In this document: positions 1-8,946 of the stretch, piece by piece
Position numbering within the stretch: the stretch's first letter is position 1
How the letters are laid out: the number at the start of each line of letters is the position of its first letter
NCBI RefSeq assembly: GCF_003202155.1
Contig: NZ_QFLI01000006.1
Location: 295,605 to 359,604, forward strand
DNA: 64,000 bases
DNA from: Marinifilum breve
GTDB lineage: Bacteria; Bacteroidota; Bacteroidia; Bacteroidales; Marinifilaceae
Direction: 5' to 3'
Notes under the pieces: generated by a model
What the model saw: only the letters and a program-made list of their open reading frames with translations
Database searches by the model: none
What the model was told of the DNA's origin: nothing
Made by a program: the position numbers and the translations under genes

Positions 1-621
1 ATTCTCAATACCGATAATTGCTTTGTTTACCTCAAGCGCTTTCATCAAGATTTGAGTACCAACTAGTACTTCATCACCTTTTTCTAACATGATTCTGTGG
101 TCAGAAGTTAGATAAGGCTCACACTCAACTGCATTAATGATTAAAACCTCTGCGGTTTTTCCAGGAGGAACTGAAAGTTTAACATGAGCAGGGAAGGTAG
201 CACCACCCAAACCAACGATACCCGCATCGCCAACTCGTTTGATGATTTCCTCTTTGCTTGCGCTAATTTCTTTTACCAATTCTTCGCTTCGATCGATATG
301 CTCTAACCATTCATCGCCATCAACTTTGATGATAACCGATGTTCTTCGGAAACCACTAGCATCCATGATATCATCTACCTTGAATACTGTTCCTGAAACA
401 GATGAGTGAATGTTTGCAGATACAAATCCTGAAGATTTAGCAATTAGTTGTCCTACTTTTACTTCGTCGCCTTTTTTAACGATTGGTGTAGCAGGAGCAC
501 CAATATGTTGTGAAATTGGAATGCTAACCATTTGGGGTATTGGCAATGCCTGGATTGCGCTTTCAGCAGATAGTTTGTTTTCTGCTGGATGAATACCTCC
601 TATAGAAAATGTTTTTAACAC
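1..621 (-). CDS. rnfC: RnfC, electron transport complex subunit C (N-terminal part)
   Basis: This is the N-terminal 207 codons of RnfC, the peripheral subunit of the Rnf complex that exchanges electrons between NAD(H) and ferredoxin at the membrane. The gene runs off the left edge. The start is GTG at 621, chosen because an AGGAGGA ribosome site lies 8-13 bases upstream; the ORF lies 15 bases after the rnfB stop. Visible family features are the N-terminal FSIGGIHP segment, the barrel-sandwich segment around SGFVSANIHSSVSGTV, and the flavin/NADH-domain start GDAGIVGLGGATFPAHVKL followed by LIINAVECEPYLTSDHR. The iron-sulfur motifs expected in the C-terminal part are outside the window. It is co-oriented with rnfB and the rseC-like gene. 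Identification is firm. Confidence 0.93.
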   Translation of the reverse strand, partial: MLKTFSIGGIHPAENKLSAESAIQALPIPQMVSIPISQHIGAPATPIVKKGDEVKVGQLIAKSSGFVSANIHSSVSGTVFKVDDIMDASGFRRTSVIIKVDGDEWLEHIDRSEELVKEISASKEEIIKRVGDAGIVGLGGATFPAHVKLSVPPGKTAEVLIINAVECEPYLTSDHRIMLEKGDEVLVGTQILMKALEVNKAIIGIEN

Positions 622-636
622 TGATTATCCTCCTAT

Positions 637-1587
637 TTATTTGTTATCAGATGTTTCTTCTTTCGAATCGTTTGCTTTTGGCTCAGCTTTAGGAGCATCT
701 TTAACTTCCGCCTTAGCAGCTGCAGGTTTTACTGTTTTAGCATCAGGTTTTGCAGCAGGCTTCTCTTTTCGAGGAGGGAAGTTTAATTCATGTATTGCAT
801 TAGTAGGACAAACTACCACACATTTTCTACACAATTTACATTTGTTGTAGTCGATGTAAGCAAGGTTGTTTTCTACTGTAATTGCATCGAAAGGACATTC
901 TTTCTCACACTTGCGGCAACCAATACATGCAACATTACAAGCTTTTTTGGCAACAGCACCTTTGTCCTTGTTTACACAAGACACAAAAATACGACGGCTC
1001 TTAGGTCCTTTTTTGCGAAGCTCAATAATGTTATTAGGACAAGCTTTAACACAAGCGCCACAAGAAACACACTTGTCTTCAATGATAACTGGCAGACCTG
1101 TTTCTTCGTCCATGTACATTGCATCAAAATTACAAGCTTCAACACATTCGCCTAAACCTAGACATCCATGCTGACAACCAGTTTCGCCACTATAAAGTGA
1201 TGCTGCAATAGAACAAGATGCTGCTCCATCGTACTGATTTGTTTTCGGACGGTTTTCGCAAGTTCCGTTACAACGTACAACAGCAACAGTTGGGTCTGCT
1301 GCTTTAACTTCGTGTCCTAAAAGGGCACCTACATGTGACATTACCGCTGCTCCACCAACAGGGCAGTTGAAGTTTGAGATGTCGTCGGCTTTTACCAATG
1401 CTTCGGCAAAACCTCTACAACCCGGATAACCACAACCCCCGCAGTTCGCTGCAGGCAATGCTTCTTCAACCTCGTCGATACGAGGATCTTCGTACACTTT
1501 GAATTTTTGGGCTACAAAATACAGGATAATTGCTGCAGTAACACCAATAGCACACAAAGCCAGAATAGTGATAGCTATAATGCTCAT
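637..1587 (-). CDS. rnfB: RnfB, Fe-S subunit of the Rnf electron transport complex
   Basis: RnfB is a membrane-anchored polyferredoxin that passes electrons within the Rnf complex. Residues about 4-27 form one hydrophobic anchor. Next comes the characteristic 4Fe-4S domain with CGGCGYPGC (Cys49, 52, 57) and Cys75. Two pairs of ferredoxin-type CxxCxxC motifs follow (around residues 140-185 and 205-265), including CVSCGACVKACP and CKLCRKCVVVCP. The C-terminus is a Lys/Ala/Glu-rich low-complexity tail of about 45 residues, longer than in many RnfB proteins. The gene starts 4 bases after the rseC-like stop and is followed by rnfC, so these three are almost certainly one transcript. Confidence 0.95.
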   Translation of the reverse strand: MSIIAITILALCAIGVTAAIILYFVAQKFKVYEDPRIDEVEEALPAANCGGCGYPGCRGFAEALVKADDISNFNCPVGGAAVMSHVGALLGHEVKAADPTVAVVRCNGTCENRPKTNQYDGAASCSIAASLYSGETGCQHGCLGLGECVEACNFDAMYMDEETGLPVIIEDKCVSCGACVKACPNNIIELRKKGPKSRRIFVSCVNKDKGAVAKKACNVACIGCRKCEKECPFDAITVENNLAYIDYNKCKLCRKCVVVCPTNAIHELNFPPRKEKPAAKPDAKTVKPAAAKAEVKDAPKAEPKANDSKEETSDNK

Positions 1588-1591
1588 AGAA

Positions 1592-2020
1592 TTAAATGTT
1601 TACGATTTTTTCTATTGTAAATGAAAACGTTTTCTTTAAACGTCCTTTAAAAAAGGACAATATGATATAATAAGGTGGTAAAACTGCTAATGATAGTAAA
1701 CCACTTATTAGTTCGTCGTTAGTAATTGATGTTGCTATAAAAAGAACAAGTAACACAAGAACAAATGGGAGTACATATGCCAACATTAATGCAAACCAGC
1801 CTAAGGATTCGCGGTAAGTTAATTTGACTTTTTCTCCTACAGAATACTTGTTGCTAAAATCAATAACATCAATTGATTTTTCCTTCATATCAGACATTGT
1901 ACACGCTCCTTTTGCATGACAACCTGCACAAGCCGAAACATTAACAATTCCGACTGTAATCTTACCATCCTTTATTTCCAGGATAGTCCCCTCATGATCA
2001 ATTTGTTTGGGAGTACTCAT
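1592..2020 (-). CDS. rseC: SoxR-reducing system / RseC family protein
   Basis: A 142-residue protein of the RseC/RsxE-associated family. The N-terminal part has a cluster of cysteines, CAGCHAKGAC (near residue 31), and two hydrophobic segments follow at about residues 75-98 and 103-122. RseC proteins accompany Rnf/Rsx operons and are linked to SoxR reduction or SigmaE control in proteobacteria; in Bacteroidota the exact role is not established. It is the first gene of the rseC-rnfB-rnfC operon, with about 400 bases of gene-free DNA upstream. The symbol reflects family membership only. Confidence 0.85.
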   Translation of the reverse strand: MSTPKQIDHEGTILEIKDGKITVGIVNVSACAGCHAKGACTMSDMKEKSIDVIDFSNKYSVGEKVKLTYRESLGWFALMLAYVLPFVLVLLVLFIATSITNDELISGLLSLAVLPPYYIILSFFKGRLKKTFSFTIEKIVNI

Positions 2021-2419
2021 GATTTAGCCCCTTTTTATTTAGTGTATGTGTTTGTTAGCTGTATATCAGCACCTTTAAATAGGTATGTTATTTAACACAT
2101 GGCAACAAAATTAACACTTTAGGCCACATTCCATCCTGAAAAAGTCTATTTATAGCGTGTTTAAATAGAGGGAGTTCCTTGCTTTTGTAATGTAGAGATT
2201 GCAATTTTTCATGTATCTATATTGAATACAGTTAGTTTGGGCTATTCAAGAAAAAAATCGCTAATTTTAGTACTTTCTGCAAACGAGGTAATTTAGAATC
2301 TATGTAAATAAATCATCGTTTATCGTATTTTAGAATTTCATTAAAGAATTATAAAGACAAAGAAAACTTAGATTGAATAGGATAAAATTGACATAAATAA
2401 TCACCACTAACCTAGAATT
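2021..2419. other. Divergent intergenic region
   Basis: A gene-free stretch between the divergent rseC-like and VirK-like genes, so it must hold both promoters. No clear TAnnTTTG box, hairpin or repeat stood out on reading. The base composition is strongly AT-rich. Confidence 0.5.
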
Positions 2420-2887
2420 ATGAAAAAAATACTATTGCTTAGCTTAATGCTAATTCCTGGAATTTTAATGGCGAAGACGCAAAAATTAGAATCTTTTGAA
2501 CAAGTAATGGATGCCTTAAAACAAGGAAAAGTTGTACATGCTGTTTTCTATTATAAAGATTGTCAGTTAATAAGTGACAATGAGATAGAGGACGAGAGCG
2601 TTGATGCTATTGGAGGTATGAAAATAGATACCTGGGAGTATTTTGCCAAGGGTTCGATTCGAAATAAAGAGGCTTTTGTTGTTACTTCAACTTCGAAACT
2701 AATTGCCAATCCAAAAGGAAAAGGATATGTGTACAATTACGTGAAACTTAAAATTAAGGAATCAGGTGAAGTTAAAATCACTGCCAACTACGTTGATTCT
2801 GTTACCCATGAAGAAACGATGACTGAAAACTTCTTTACAGAGATTAATGACGGAGAAAAAGGAGCTGCCCACTTTTATGTGGATTAA
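2420..2887 (+). CDS. VirK-like secreted protein
   Basis: A 155-residue protein with a clear signal peptide (MKK, hydrophobic LLLSLMLIPGILMA, then AKTQ). The mature part has the pattern of the VirK family (first described in Agrobacterium): an early LKQGKVVHAVFYYKDC segment, then IGGMKIDTWEYF and a long beta-rich tail with KGYVYNYVKLKI. The function of VirK-like proteins is unknown, and here there is no type IV secretion context. It stands alone and is followed by a strong terminator. The family call is from remembered motif resemblance and is moderate. Confidence 0.6.
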   Translation: MKKILLLSLMLIPGILMAKTQKLESFEQVMDALKQGKVVHAVFYYKDCQLISDNEIEDESVDAIGGMKIDTWEYFAKGSIRNKEAFVVTSTSKLIANPKGKGYVYNYVKLKIKESGEVKITANYVDSVTHEETMTENFFTEINDGEKGAAHFYVD

Positions 2888-2916
2888 GTATATGGATTAA
2901 GGACATCACGATATAT

Positions 2917-2948
2917 AAAGCAGAAATCTAATGATTTCTGCTTTTTTT
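2917..2948 (+). terminator. Rho-independent terminator after VirK-like gene
   Basis: Stem AGCAGAAATC with loop TAAT and a perfect complementary arm, followed by seven T residues on the plus strand. It lies about 30 bases after the upstream stop codon. Confidence 0.85.
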
Positions 2949-3030
2949 ACATTTGATTATGAGTGGTTAGGCTTATTTTATTGATGTGTAGAACTTGTAC
3001 TTTACAGTATCTACCTGGTTACCCAACCAG

Positions 3031-3250
3031 GTAAAGTAGGTTGGTAGACGTACTAGAGTAGGTTATCCAAATGGGTAAAGTAGGTTGGTAGACGTGCTAG
3101 AGTAGGTTATCCAAATGGGTAAAGTAGGTTGGTGGACGTACTAGAGTAGGTTATCCAAATGTGTAAAGTAGATTGGTGGACGTACTAGAGTAGGTTATCC
3201 AACCAGGTAAAGTAGGTTGGAAAACGTGCTAGAGCAGGTTGTTTAAATGG
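3031..3250. repeat. Tandem array, five copies of a 44-bp unit
   Basis: The motif GTAAAGTAGGTTGG starts at 3031, 3075, 3119, 3163 and 3207 (3163 has one base change), giving an exact 44-bp period. Copies differ at a few positions, mostly around AAATGGG/AACCAGG and GACGTACTAGAG. A perfect 9-bp inverted repeat (TACCTGGTT, spacer ACCC, AACCAGGTA; 3012-3033) sits at the left end. There is no coding frame. The array lies between the 3' ends of two convergent genes. Confidence 0.9.
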
Positions 3251-3318
3251 ATATAATAATTTATTGCACTTACTTGGGTAGGTTGTTATTATAATAATTG
3301 CAGTTCAAGTAGGTATTT

Positions 3319-3356
3319 AAAGAAAAATGCCCAACGTATGTAAAATACATTGGGCA
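3319..3356 (-). terminator. Terminator after the outer-membrane barrel gene
   Basis: On the minus strand the hairpin TGCCCAATGTAT / ATACGTTGGGCA (one mismatch, five-base loop) is followed by TTTTTCTTT. It lies 28 bases downstream of the stop codon at 3384. Confidence 0.75.
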
Positions 3357-3383
3357 AATATCTTAAGTGCATATTGTGCTTCC

Positions 3384-4769
3384 TTAGAATTGAAAACGCA
3401 ATGCCACATAAGGCATTACCGAATTATCAGCTTTAAAGCTTCCATCATCCTGTTTATTCCAGGTCCATTTGTAGTCTACTCCTGTTGCTATAATAGGACT
3501 GATTTTATAGGCAAAACGAATTAATGCCAATGAATTATCATCGAATTCAAAAGCATCACCAAAATCAACCAAATTGGCTTTTGTATAATATCCTTCAATA
3601 ATAATCTTATCGAATAAATCTTTTGTTTTAAGATTTAGCTGCATGGTAGCAGGAGTTTCTTCACTTACATTATCAGGTAGAAGTAAATTACCTCCAACCA
3701 AAACTTTATCCATTAACGAAGCAGTTAATGATCCGTAAATACCCTGCTTGTTTTTTGCATCTCCCAATGCCACAATTTTTGCATCCTTATTGATTTCGTA
3801 ATGGGCATCGAAGAATTGTGGCAGGTAATTGTCGCTATACCAAAGACGTTCTATTCTTGAGTTTAGCCTGAAAAAATTGCCTATGACATTCATATTGGCA
3901 TTTACACCAATTCCCATACCTTTTCCTGCACCATACCTTTGCGTAGGAGGAATTGCCTGATGATATCTGGCCAATGAATCTGATTTTATTTTTGTCAATT
4001 TACTAAAGTGGGTATATCCGGTAATATTGATGAAGTTGGAATTGATGAAAGTGATTCCCATATCAAAACCATAGGCTTTCACTCCATCAGAAAGGAATTC
4101 ATTTATTCCAGTATCATCGCCAAAGCGATTGGTTCTATCCTTATCGGAGATATAGGAAATACCAAAATCTAAGGTTTTAAGTACTGGAATTCCACTAGCG
4201 CCAAAAGGACGCACATAAGGGCGAATGGCGAAAAGATTGAATGATTCAAGGTTAAAATCGCTATACAAACCTTCGATACCAACTACTTTTTTAATTCTGA
4301 AATCGTAGCTTACACCCACTTTTCGTTTCTCGAAACTAGGTGAGTTGTTGTAGTTATTTAGCAAACTCCCATATCCAAGAGATTCACCTCTTAGTTGACC
4401 TACTTTAATGAATACAGGATCTTTTTTCTTACGGCCGTAACGAACATAGCTTATTAGACGAAGGATTCCAGAGCCATTTTTGAATTCGTCGCTGTACAAT
4501 TTTCCCGATTCTAGGTTAAAGTATATTGGAAGATCAAATCCTACACCTACTTTTCCTAAGTTCAATTCTGGTTGAAATCTTGCACCTGCATAGTTTTCGC
4601 CACCAATTCTTGCAAAGGCAAATGAACCGGTGAAAAGACTTATAGAATCTGGATTGCTTAGGTTTTCGAAAGAGTTATCGAAACCATAAAATAAATTGTC
4701 TTCCTGAGCTTTCAGATTGCCTGCATACAGGAATATTGAAGCGATAGAGAGTAGTAATAGTTTTTTCAT
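3384..4769 (-). CDS. Putative outer-membrane beta-barrel protein
   Basis: A 461-residue protein with a signal peptide (MKKLLLLSIASIFLYAGNLKAQ). The mature part is rich in alternating hydrophobic/polar strands (for example KVGVSYDFRIKKVVGIEGLYSDFNL and VMPYVALRFQF). It ends in phenylalanine, the usual last residue of barrels inserted by BamA. I do not recognise a specific family; a porin-like or channel role is a guess. It is monocistronic, with its own terminator and a 135-base upstream gap to recG. Confidence 0.7.
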   Translation of the reverse strand: MKKLLLLSIASIFLYAGNLKAQEDNLFYGFDNSFENLSNPDSISLFTGSFAFARIGGENYAGARFQPELNLGKVGVGFDLPIYFNLESGKLYSDEFKNGSGILRLISYVRYGRKKKDPVFIKVGQLRGESLGYGSLLNNYNNSPSFEKRKVGVSYDFRIKKVVGIEGLYSDFNLESFNLFAIRPYVRPFGASGIPVLKTLDFGISYISDKDRTNRFGDDTGINEFLSDGVKAYGFDMGITFINSNFINITGYTHFSKLTKIKSDSLARYHQAIPPTQRYGAGKGMGIGVNANMNVIGNFFRLNSRIERLWYSDNYLPQFFDAHYEINKDAKIVALGDAKNKQGIYGSLTASLMDKVLVGGNLLLPDNVSEETPATMQLNLKTKDLFDKIIIEGYYTKANLVDFGDAFEFDDNSLALIRFAYKISPIIATGVDYKWTWNKQDDGSFKADNSVMPYVALRFQF

Positions 4770-4904
4770 ATCGTTATAGTGATTATTGGTGTATGTTTAC
4801 CGAACAATGGATAAAGATCCCTGTTTTATTTATAAGGAGCATTGCTTTGTGAATAATGATATTATTGAAATACAATTTAAAAATATAAATTTATGATTCA
4901 ATAA

Positions 4905-7010
4905 TTAGCTTATTACACTCCAATTTATTTTTGTTTTGCTAAGTCTTTTTACTTGTTTGGCTAAAGTGAAGTTCTCTTCTTTTTCCAGAAGAGGATCATC
5001 ATCTAAAATTTGCTGTGCAACATCTCTTGCATATTGCAATAACTGACCATCTTTACCAAGGTGAGCAATTTTTAAATCATAGGAAATACCACTTTGCTGA
5101 GTTCCTTCAATATCTCCCGGGCCTCTTAGTTTTAAATCAACTTCGGCAATTTCAAAACCATCGTTGGTTCTTACCATGGTTTCAATTCTTTTTCTCGATT
5201 CATTGGAAATCTTGTAGGAAGACATGAGGATACAGTATGATTGTTCGGCACCACGTCCTACACGACCACGCAATTGGTGCAACTGCGATAAACCAAACCT
5301 TTCGGTACTTTCAATAACCATTACCGATGCATTGGGTACATTAACACCAACTTCGATTACGGTAGTTGCTACCATAATTTTGGTTTCACCTTGCGCGAAT
5401 CGTTGCATTTCAGCATCTTTTTCGGCTGGTTTCATTTTACCGTGAACCATACTTATGCCGTACTTTTCAGGAGGAAAAGAACTGGCCACACTTTCATAAC
5501 CTTCTTCCAGGTTTTTATAATCCATTTTTTCCGATTCTTTAATCATCGGATATACCAAATAGATTTGCCTTCCCAAATCGATCTGTTTTTTCATGAACTG
5601 ATAAACCTGTCGCCTTTTATTCTCGAAGTAATGAACCGTTTGAATTGGCTTTCTCCCTGGAGGCAGTTCATCAATTACAGAAACTTCCAAGTCGCCGTAT
5701 AAGGTCATTGCTAAAGTTCTTGGAATTGGAGTGGCCGTCATCACCAATACATGTGGAGGAATGTTATTCTTTTTCCATAATCGAGCACGCTGTGCTACCC
5801 CAAATCTATGCTGCTCATCGATAATAACCAGACCAAGGTTATTGAATTGAACCACATCTTCGAGCAATGCATGTGTACCAATCAGAATCTGCAACTCTCC
5901 ACTTTTAAGGTCTTCATGTATTCTTCGTCTGTCCTTTTGCTTTGTGGAACCGGTAAGTAAAGCAACATTTACATCAATTCCTTCCAGAAATTCAGAAATG
6001 CTTTCCATGTGTTGTGTAGCTAGAATTTCGGTAGGAGCCATTAAGCATGCTTGACAACCATTATCGAGTGCCATAAGCATGCACATTAGTCCAACCATGG
6101 TTTTACCACTACCTACATCACCTTGTAGCAGGCGATTCATTTGTTTCCCGGAACCAACATCCTTACGAATTTCTTTAATTACTCGCTTTTGGGCATTGGT
6201 TAATTCGAAAGGCAAATTGTTTTGGTAGAACGTATTAAAGTATTCACCAATTTTTGAAAACAGATGTCCTTTGTATAGGATTTTCCGTTTCATTTTCATT
6301 TTAAGAATGTTGAGTTGGATGTAGAACAACTCTTCAAACTTTAGTCGATATTGTGCTTTTTTTAGGATCTCAGTATTTTGCGGAAAATGAATCTGAAGCA
6401 AAGCTTCGTGCAGGTTGATTAGACCCTGTCTTTTAATTAGAGGTGCTGGCAAAGTTTCTGGTATTTTCCCATTAACTGATTTTAGTGCATTTTCTTGCAG
6501 TTTCTGAATTGCTCGTGAATTCAGAAAGCTATTCTTCATTTTCTCGGTGGTCAGATAAAATGATTGAAGCGAAGCATTAATCTTCCCATTGCTTTTGTTT
6601 GCTTCTTCTATTTCAGGATGAACAACATTAACCTTCCTGTTGAACTCAGAAGGTTTTCCAAAAACAATGTAATCGGTATTTGGCTTTAGGTTGCCTTTAA
6701 TGTATTTAATGCCCTTAAACCAGACCAATTCCATGGTGTCTTCACCATCTGTAAAATAAGCTACCAAACGTTGTTGACGTTTTTCGCCTAAAGTTTCGAT
6801 GCCTGTAATTTGTCCTCTTACTTGAATATAGGGTAGTTTCGAGTTAATCTCCCTAATTGAATAGAATTTTGTTCTATCGATATATTTGTACGGAAAATGA
6901 TACAACAAATCCTCGTAACTATAGATCGATAGTTCTTGATTCAAAATGGAAGCTCTTTTGGGACCAACTCCAGCTAAAAATTTTATATCTAGGCCAGCTA
7001 ATTCAGACAT
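4905..7010 (-). CDS. recG: ATP-dependent DNA helicase RecG
   Basis: RecG remodels stalled replication forks and Holliday junctions. The protein is 701 residues, the normal length. It starts with a wedge/OB region (about 1-150) and then has a superfamily-2 helicase core. Walker A is GDVGSGKT (about 297-304), the DEQH box is near 397, and MTATPIPRT is motif III. The C-terminal helicase motifs VGVNVPNASVMVIE and QLRGRVGRG follow. It ends with the RecG TRG-type region DLKLRGPGDIEGTQQSG. It appears monocistronic. Confidence 0.96.
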   Translation of the reverse strand: MSELAGLDIKFLAGVGPKRASILNQELSIYSYEDLLYHFPYKYIDRTKFYSIREINSKLPYIQVRGQITGIETLGEKRQQRLVAYFTDGEDTMELVWFKGIKYIKGNLKPNTDYIVFGKPSEFNRKVNVVHPEIEEANKSNGKINASLQSFYLTTEKMKNSFLNSRAIQKLQENALKSVNGKIPETLPAPLIKRQGLINLHEALLQIHFPQNTEILKKAQYRLKFEELFYIQLNILKMKMKRKILYKGHLFSKIGEYFNTFYQNNLPFELTNAQKRVIKEIRKDVGSGKQMNRLLQGDVGSGKTMVGLMCMLMALDNGCQACLMAPTEILATQHMESISEFLEGIDVNVALLTGSTKQKDRRRIHEDLKSGELQILIGTHALLEDVVQFNNLGLVIIDEQHRFGVAQRARLWKKNNIPPHVLVMTATPIPRTLAMTLYGDLEVSVIDELPPGRKPIQTVHYFENKRRQVYQFMKKQIDLGRQIYLVYPMIKESEKMDYKNLEEGYESVASSFPPEKYGISMVHGKMKPAEKDAEMQRFAQGETKIMVATTVIEVGVNVPNASVMVIESTERFGLSQLHQLRGRVGRGAEQSYCILMSSYKISNESRKRIETMVRTNDGFEIAEVDLKLRGPGDIEGTQQSGISYDLKIAHLGKDGQLLQYARDVAQQILDDDPLLEKEENFTLAKQVKRLSKTKINWSVIS

Positions 7011-7209
7011 TTAATCACATTTTAATAATACAATATTGCATGTATTATGCCGATTGATTTCTAAAAGTACATTGAAAGTGTAATGAAACATTGCGACATT
7101 CTAGAAACAAATCGGTTTAAAGTATTGAAAGTTCAAAAAATCTAATAATTTTAATTGTTGAGAAACTCAAATTTACAATTTAATTCGCCAAATATACATA
7201 AACACTAGC

Positions 7210-7938
7210 ATGAGTGGAATTCGATATCGACTAAAAAAAAGATTAATTCGTTTAAAAACTTATCGCCGAAAGGGCTTTGGAGAACATTCTTCAAATGCAA
7301 TAGATTTGATAACTAATGTATTTGGAGCTAAGCTTCATTATTATGCCTTTCGCGATCTTCAACAAACCAGGGGATTGGCGGTAAGGTTGTTGAAAGCATC
7401 TTGTAAATCATCGGCTATTAGTGCTGGTCGTGCAAATTTTTTGAAGGAGGAAATCCTAAATTTAAAAAGGGGAAAAGATGTGGATCGCTTAATTTTTCGC
7501 TTGATGAATTATTACCAAGTAAAAAAGCCTGTGTTTATTGGAAATGGATTGGGGTATACGAAGGCGTATATGGCCAAGGTTGATTCGAGAATTAAACTTT
7601 GCTGTATTGGAGATTGCCTAAAAAATGAAGAGATAAATTCAAAAATATTTAATAGACAGCTTCAAATTAATAATATTGAATCTATACAGTTCTGTGAAGT
7701 AAAGGATGTTGACTTTATAGTAATATCCAATATGGCCAGTGTTGAAGATATTGAGCTATTTAAAACAAACTATGCTCAAATATTGGGCAGGTCTTCTATT
7801 CTTGTTTTTCAAAATATGAATAGAAATTCTGTCTTGTTGGATACCTGGAAAACGTTAAAACATTCTCGTGAATTTGATTTTCATCTAAATATGCATTCCG
7901 TAGGAATTTTAATTTCTATAGATAATACGGAAAAATAA
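7210..7938 (+). CDS. Conserved protein with methyltransferase-like features
   Basis: A 242-residue protein with no signal peptide and a very basic N-terminus (YRLKKRLIRLKTYRRKG). The middle has PVFIGNGLGYTKAYMAKV (about 110-127), which resembles the first strand and glycine loop of class I SAM-dependent methyltransferases. An acidic residue set follows (VKDVDFIVIS). The C-terminal FHLNMHSVGILIS segment recalls proteins annotated as O-methyltransferase-like in Bacteroidota. The glycine motif is weak, so activity cannot be claimed. The next gene, for cobalamin adenosyltransferase, begins 97 bases later with its own promoter-like box. Confidence 0.5.
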   Translation: MSGIRYRLKKRLIRLKTYRRKGFGEHSSNAIDLITNVFGAKLHYYAFRDLQQTRGLAVRLLKASCKSSAISAGRANFLKEEILNLKRGKDVDRLIFRLMNYYQVKKPVFIGNGLGYTKAYMAKVDSRIKLCCIGDCLKNEEINSKIFNRQLQINNIESIQFCEVKDVDFIVISNMASVEDIELFKTNYAQILGRSSILVFQNMNRNSVLLDTWKTLKHSREFDFHLNMHSVGILISIDNTEK

Positions 7939-7942
7939 ATTC

Positions 7943-7979
7943 TTAGAATCGTTCTAAATAATAAAAAATTTTATCTTTG
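7943..7979 (+). promoter_or_regulatory. Promoter-like -7 box with an upstream 7-1-7 dyad
   Basis: TATCTTTG at 7972-7979 matches the Bacteroidota -7 consensus TAnnTTTG exactly. At 7943-7957, where the -33 region would be, lies the perfect inverted repeat TTAGAA-TCG-TTCTAA. Its form is close to the 7-1-7 box of Fur-family repressors such as PerR (TTATAATNATTATAA). Regulation by a Fur-family protein is inference. Confidence 0.4.
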
Positions 7980-8035
7980 TTATAACTGCTAATTTTATCA
8001 GGCAAAACTTGAAATGTTAGCTAAAAAATAGAACA

Positions 8036-8596
8036 ATGGATAAATTTAAAGTATATACAAAAACAGGAGATAAGGGAACCACTGGTCTTATTGGTGGAAC
8101 TCGTGTTCCTAAATATCATTTGAGATTAGAAGCTTACGGAACTGTTGATGAATTGAATTCATATATTGGATTAATTCGATCTCATGAAATAGAAGAAAAA
8201 ACTCTGGAAGTTTTAAATATAGTACAGAACAAGCTGTTTTTGATTGGCTCTCGTTTGGCTACAGATGATGAAAAATCAGACTTAAAACAGAAGCTAAATC
8301 TGAATGAGGATGATATTTTATTATTGGAATCCGAGATGGATCGAATGGATGAAGAACTTCCAGAATTAAACAATTTTGTTCTACCTGGAGGGAGCCGATT
8401 AAATGGATTTTGCCATGTTGCCAGAACAATTTGCCGTAGGGCAGAGAGAAGAGCCAATCAATTGTCATTAGAAATTGACATAAATCCCTTATTGTTGAAG
8501 TACTTAAACAGGTTGTCGGACTACTTATTTGTGTTATCACGCAAGGTTTTAAAGGATGTTGGGGCTGATGAAATAAAATGGGAGCCGGACTTGTAA
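8036..8596 (+). CDS. pduO: PduO-type cob(I)alamin adenosyltransferase
   Basis: This enzyme transfers the adenosyl group of ATP to cob(I)alamin to make coenzyme B12. The protein is 186 residues, typical for PduO. The N-terminal ATP loop TKTGDKGTTGLIGGTRVPK is followed by EAYGTVDELNSYIGL. The C-terminal active-site helix carries CHVARTICRRAERRANQL and the closing LNRLSDYLFVLSRK. The upstream promoter-like dyad suggests separate regulation. No B12 biosynthesis genes lie nearby except cobA, which here serves siroheme. Confidence 0.95.
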   Translation: MDKFKVYTKTGDKGTTGLIGGTRVPKYHLRLEAYGTVDELNSYIGLIRSHEIEEKTLEVLNIVQNKLFLIGSRLATDDEKSDLKQKLNLNEDDILLLESEMDRMDEELPELNNFVLPGGSRLNGFCHVARTICRRAERRANQLSLEIDINPLLLKYLNRLSDYLFVLSRKVLKDVGADEIKWEPDL

Positions 8597-8653
8597 ATTC
8601 GGAAAAAAAAATTATATTCGCAGAATAAAGGAACCTAAAAATATTTTGAACTT

Positions 8654-8875
8654 ATGTATTGGACACTTGAATTAGCAACAAAACTTGAAGATGCCCCATG
8701 GCCGGCTTCTAAGGATGAGTTGATTGACTACGCAATTCGCTCTGGTGCGCCGCTGGAGGTAATTGAAAATTTGCAGGAAATCGAGGAAGAGGGAGAGATT
8801 TTTGAGAGTATTGAGGATATTTGGCCTGATTACCCTAGCAAAGGAGATTTTTTATTCAACGAAGATGAATACTAA
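8654..8875 (+). CDS. DUF2795 domain protein
   Basis: A 73-residue acidic protein. The segment LEDAPWPASKDELIDYAIRSGAPLEVIENLQEI is the DUF2795 signature (a small helical fold of unknown function). The tail is Glu/Asp-rich (SIEDIWPDYPSKGDFLFNEDEY). It starts 57 bases after the adenosyltransferase gene, so it may share its transcript, and ends at a bidirectional terminator. The function is unknown. Confidence 0.8.
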   Translation: MYWTLELATKLEDAPWPASKDELIDYAIRSGAPLEVIENLQEIEEEGEIFESIEDIWPDYPSKGDFLFNEDEY

Positions 8876-8880
8876 AAAAT

Positions 8881-8917
8881 AAAAAACGAGGTTTTGTTAC
8901 AAAACCTCGTTTTTTAT
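8881..8917. terminator. Bidirectional terminator
   Basis: A near-perfect palindrome AAAAAACGAGGTTTT-GTTAC-AAAACCTCGTTTTTT. A- and T-tracts on both sides let it serve both the plus-strand DUF2795 gene and the minus-strand OstA-like gene. Confidence 0.88.
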
Positions 8918-8946
8918 TTCCTGCTTTAAACAGATTTATAATCTGT

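Noticed and set aside
2420-2887. Link of the VirK-like protein to a type IV secretion or virulence locus
   Set aside because: No vir genes are nearby and VirK-like proteins occur widely. Only the family resemblance is reported.
3001-3260. CRISPR array at the 44-bp repeats
   Set aside because: There are no unique spacers, the whole 44-bp unit repeats head to tail, and there are no cas genes.
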